Part shown: in pieces, positions 61,678 through 64,000 of the stretch
Numbering within the stretch: the stretch's first letter is position 1
How the letters are laid out: every line of letters starts with the position of its first letter
Source: Leptothrix sp. (in: b-proteobacteria)
Lineage (GTDB): Bacteria > Pseudomonadota > Gammaproteobacteria > Burkholderiales > Burkholderiaceae_C
Assembly: GCA_013822685.1 (NCBI GenBank)
Contig: PNKV01000011.1
Location: forward strand, 62,001 to 126,000
Reading direction: 5' to 3'
DNA: 64,000 bases
Position numbers and translations under genes: made by a program
The notes under the pieces: model-generated
The model's input: only the letters and a program-made list of their open reading frames with translations
What the model was told of the DNA's origin: nothing
Database searches by the model: none

Positions 61678-62523
61678 ATGTCCGACGAAGCACTCGACCA
61701 CACCGACCTGCTGAACGCCTTCAGCGCCCTGCTCGCCCCGATGGCCCGTCTGGCGGTTTCGCAGGGCTTGCCGTTTCCCGCCGTGGAGGCCCTTTTGAAG
61801 CGTTCGTTCGTGGATGCCGCCCGCCAGGCTTTGGTAGAGGCCGGCCTGCCCGAGCACAGGCTGGTCAGCCGCATCAGCACCAGCACCGGCATCTACCGCC
61901 GCGAGGTCTCCAGGCTGACGCAGGCCAACCCCACGGAAGAAGCGGCCCGCCCGGCGTCCCGATCGCTCGCCTCCGAGGTTCTGGCGCAATGGCTCACTGA
62001 CCCCCAGTACAGGGCTGCCAGCGGTGGATTCAGCCCGTTGAGGCGCCAGGGGCCGGCGCCCAGCTTCGAATCGCTGGCCCGGTCGGTGACCCAGGATGTG
62101 CATCCCCGCAGCGTGCTCGAAGAGCTGTGCCGCCTCGGCATGGCCGAAGTCGATGGCGAAGAAGACAGCGTCCGTTTGCTGCGAGCCTCATTCGTGCCGC
62201 GCGGGGACCAGGCCCAGATGCTGTCCTTCCTCGCGGACAACCTGGGCGACCACCTCAGCGGCGCGGTGCACAACGTGATGGGGAACCAGGCGCCCCGCCA
62301 ACATTTCGACCAGGCCGTCTTTGCCGACGAGCTGTCCCAGGAATCCCTGGAAGTGGTCCGAACCTTCGTCTCGGGCCAGTGGCAGCGCTTGCTGAACGAG
62401 GCCGTGCCGCTGCTCGAACAACGCCTAGCCGATGACCAGGCCGCCGCGCGCCGACGGGACCGCCGTGTGCGCATCGGCTTGTACAGCTACGACGACCTCA
62501 TGCGAGAGCATCATGATGACTAA
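61678..62523 (+). CDS. DUF6502 family protein
   Basis: 281-aa cytoplasmic protein. The N-terminal part has ALLAPMARLAVSQGLPFPAV, SFVDAARQAL and LVSRISTSTGIYRREVSRLT, which fit the DUF6502 family and look like a winged-helix DNA-binding region. A later block, SVLEELCRLGMAEVDGEEDS, could be a second winged helix. No enzymatic motif is seen. It overlaps the next gene, a DUF5666 lipoprotein, by 11 bp, an association that suggests a functional pair. A consensus -10 box lies upstream. Confidence 0.75.
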   Translation: MSDEALDHTDLLNAFSALLAPMARLAVSQGLPFPAVEALLKRSFVDAARQALVEAGLPEHRLVSRISTSTGIYRREVSRLTQANPTEEAARPASRSLASEVLAQWLTDPQYRAASGGFSPLRRQGPAPSFESLARSVTQDVHPRSVLEELCRLGMAEVDGEEDSVRLLRASFVPRGDQAQMLSFLADNLGDHLSGAVHNVMGNQAPRQHFDQAVFADELSQESLEVVRTFVSGQWQRLLNEAVPLLEQRLADDQAAARRRDRRVRIGLYSYDDLMREHHDD

Positions 62524-63490
62524 AACCTTCTGGCTCGGCACGTGCCTGGCGCTTGCCTTGTTGACGGGCTGTGGCGGCGGTGAAACCCAGGCCAACGGCG
62601 GCGTGGGCACGGGTGGCACCGGCTCGTACTCGGCAGGCACGATCACCAGCTTCGGCTCGATCGTGGTCAATGGCATCCACTACGACCCAGCCCAAGCGGC
62701 CATCCGCCATGTCGATGAACCTACCCAAGCACTGACGCCAGGCGCGCTCAAGCTCGGCATGGTGATCGAAGTCAATGGCTCGGCAGTGCAGACCCGGCAG
62801 GGGCTGCAGGTGGCTGAAGCGCAGACGATCAAGATCACCAGCCAACTGGTGGGACTCGTGGGACAGATCAGCGGCAGCCAGATCCGGATGCTGGGGCAGA
62901 CGGTGCAGGTGTCGTCCAGCACACACTATGACGACGCCTTGCCGCTGGGCTTGAACAGCCTCGGGCCAGGCCAGCAGGTGGAGGTGTACGGCTTTTTTGA
63001 TGCAGCCACCGACACCTACCGCGCCAGCCGGATCGATTTGAAGAACACGCCCTTGACCTATCACGTGGTGGAAGGTGTGGTGTCGGACCTGGACACCGCC
63101 AACCGCACCTGCCGCATCGGGGCGCAGTTCTACCAATTGCCCACCATCCCCGCAGGCGTGGTCGAGGGCAAGGTCGCCCGGGTGCAGATCCTCCCGGGCT
63201 ACAACGGCGCAAGCGGCATGAATCCCAACAATGCCGTGCCTGCCAGCGCGATCCAGGCCACCCCCCCCGAGGTGCAGGACGGCCGCAAGACCGCCTACAT
63301 CGATGGCCTGGTGACGCGCGTGGCCGACGGGACGGGCAGGCTGTTCAGCGTGGGCAACGTGGATGTGGACGCCAGGGGCATCGTGTGTCTCCTCTGCGCG
63401 AGCCTTCAGCCGGGCGACCACGTCCGGGTCAACGGTTCACTGAACGAGGCCACGGTGACCGCCGCGCAAGTGCTGGCTGGCACACCCTAA
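62513..63490 (+). CDS. DUF5666 domain lipoprotein
   Basis: 325-aa lipoprotein. The signal peptide ends in a lipobox LLTGC, with the lipid-bearing Cys near residue 20, followed by a Gly-rich linker. The mature protein contains several OB-fold-like DUF5666 repeats: GTITSFGSIVVNGIHYD, GLVGQISGSQIRMLGQTVQV, VVEGVVSDLDTANRTCRIG and AYIDGLVTRVADGTGRLFSV. The location should be the outer or inner membrane, facing the periplasm. Its start overlaps the DUF6502 gene end, so the two are co-translated. The function is unknown. Confidence 0.8.
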   Translation: MMTKTFWLGTCLALALLTGCGGGETQANGGVGTGGTGSYSAGTITSFGSIVVNGIHYDPAQAAIRHVDEPTQALTPGALKLGMVIEVNGSAVQTRQGLQVAEAQTIKITSQLVGLVGQISGSQIRMLGQTVQVSSSTHYDDALPLGLNSLGPGQQVEVYGFFDAATDTYRASRIDLKNTPLTYHVVEGVVSDLDTANRTCRIGAQFYQLPTIPAGVVEGKVARVQILPGYNGASGMNPNNAVPASAIQATPPEVQDGRKTAYIDGLVTRVADGTGRLFSVGNVDVDARGIVCLLCASLQPGDHVRVNGSLNEATVTAAQVLAGTP

Positions 63491-63537
63491 CCGAGGCGGT
63501 TCTGCCCATCGGCTAGGCGGCAAGGCAGCGCGGCGCC

Positions 63538-64000
63538 TCACACGCCCAGGGATTTTTTCAGCCATTGCCTGGGCGACATGCCCATCCTCTGGCCAAACAC
63601 GCGGGACAGCGCGGACGCATTGGCATAACCCAGCTCCGAGGCCAGCAGCTTGATGGCCTTGCCTTGGCGCAAGCCGGCCTGGGTCAGGCTCATGCGCCAG
63701 TTGGCCAGGTAATCGCCCGGGGTGGCGCCCACCACGTTTTTGAAGCGGGCCGCGAAGGCGGTGCGCGACATGCCGGCCTCTTTCGCCAGGGTGTCCAGAC
63801 TCCACGGTTGGCCGGGATGATCGTGCAAGGCGGCCAGCGCACGGGCCAGGCGCGGATCGGCCAGCCCGGTCAGCATGCCCACGGGCACGCCACCGTCCTC
63901 CGGGTGGTCCAGCAACCAGCGCAGCATTTGCAGCAAGACCACCTCGAACAGGCGATCGGCCAGCAGCCTTTGGCCACACTGCACGCGATCGGTCTCGGCG
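63538..64000 (-). CDS. AraC family transcriptional regulator, 5' end cut by window edge
   Basis: C-terminal 153 residues of an AraC-type regulator; the frame is open through base 64000. Both helix-turn-helices are visible: SLDTLAKEAGMSRTAFAARF and IKLLASELGYANASALSRVF. FGQRMGMSPRQWLKK closes the domain. The preceding part (LFEVVLLQMLRWLLDHPEDG) matches the linker between an AraC-binding cupin and the DNA-binding domain in a common proteobacterial branch. Upstream genes and targets are outside the window. Confidence 0.87.
   Translation of the reverse strand, partial: AETDRVQCGQRLLADRLFEVVLLQMLRWLLDHPEDGGVPVGMLTGLADPRLARALAALHDHPGQPWSLDTLAKEAGMSRTAFAARFKNVVGATPGDYLANWRMSLTQAGLRQGKAIKLLASELGYANASALSRVFGQRMGMSPRQWLKKSLGV

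Noticed and set aside
1-64000. tRNA, rRNA, integrase or IS elements
   Set aside because: None was recognised on either strand; the low-GC block at 48.7-52.2 kb has no visible mobility gene.

Overview
The window is high-GC bacterial DNA that looks like a chromosome of the order Burkholderiales (Betaproteobacteria). Supporting signs are a Chp/Pil-type chemosensory operon, an ExeA/GspB secretion pair, a PhaM-type polyhydroxybutyrate granule protein, PEP-CTERM proteins, an NhaR-type LysR regulator and a betaproteobacterial beta-oxidation operon. The genus cannot be fixed from the sequence alone; a Comamonadaceae/Aquabacterium-like organism is my best guess. No rRNA, tRNA, CRISPR array, integrase or intact insertion sequence was seen.

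Layout. (1) 1-12816, all minus strand: a receiver/CheW/MCP/CheA chemosensory operon (pilG, pilH, pilI, pilJ, pilL-like), then exeA and gspB, a dihydrolipoamide dehydrogenase-like flavoprotein, and a membrane histidine kinase cut by the left edge. (2) 13037-15203, plus: an unrecognised periplasmic c-heme protein, a cytochrome c' and a cytochrome b561. (3) 15219-24161, minus: a fatty-acid beta-oxidation operon headed by a TetR regulator (acyl-CoA dehydrogenase, FadB-like enzyme, thiolase, two paralogous alpha/beta hydrolases, enoyl-CoA hydratase). (4) 24392-35454: mixed housekeeping genes, namely an HNH endonuclease, a divergent Crp/Fnr regulator and degenerate GGDEF protein sharing a perfect palindrome, NhaR with TerC, a Bax-inhibitor-1 protein, TetR, PhoD, PhaM, FIST and a GlcD-like oxidase. 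(5) 35458-46027, minus: a ten-gene cluster for import and hydrolysis of a biuret-type nitrogen compound. It holds a BMP-family ABC transporter, formamidase-like amidase, biuret hydrolase, a second cysteine hydrolase, allophanate hydrolase, an AtzH/HpxZ-like protein and a GntR regulator. Its promoter region carries a GntR-like palindrome and its middle holds a nest of inverted repeats. (6) 46122-48234: an MscS channel and a DUF3616 protein. (7) 48244-52290: a compositionally lower-GC accessory block with a Gabija-like anti-phage pair (OLD-family nuclease plus UvrD-like helicase), bordered by tandem repeats on one side and an inverted repeat on the other. (8) 52291-64000: a Gre-like factor, an envelope gene pair, a CoA hydrolase/transferase, a CMD protein, two PEP-CTERM proteins, a bufferin-type RiPP operon (precursor, MNIO enzyme, partner protein), a DUF6502/DUF5666 pair and an AraC regulator cut by the right edge.

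The parts most worth following up are the biuret-type nitrogen operon with its unusual gene order and second hydrolase, the bufferin operon with an upstream inverted repeat, the Gabija-like pair, the three-gene heme-protein module, and the nested inverted-repeat region at 40793-41080. All functional calls rest on reading translated sequence and remembered family motifs; no database search was run.
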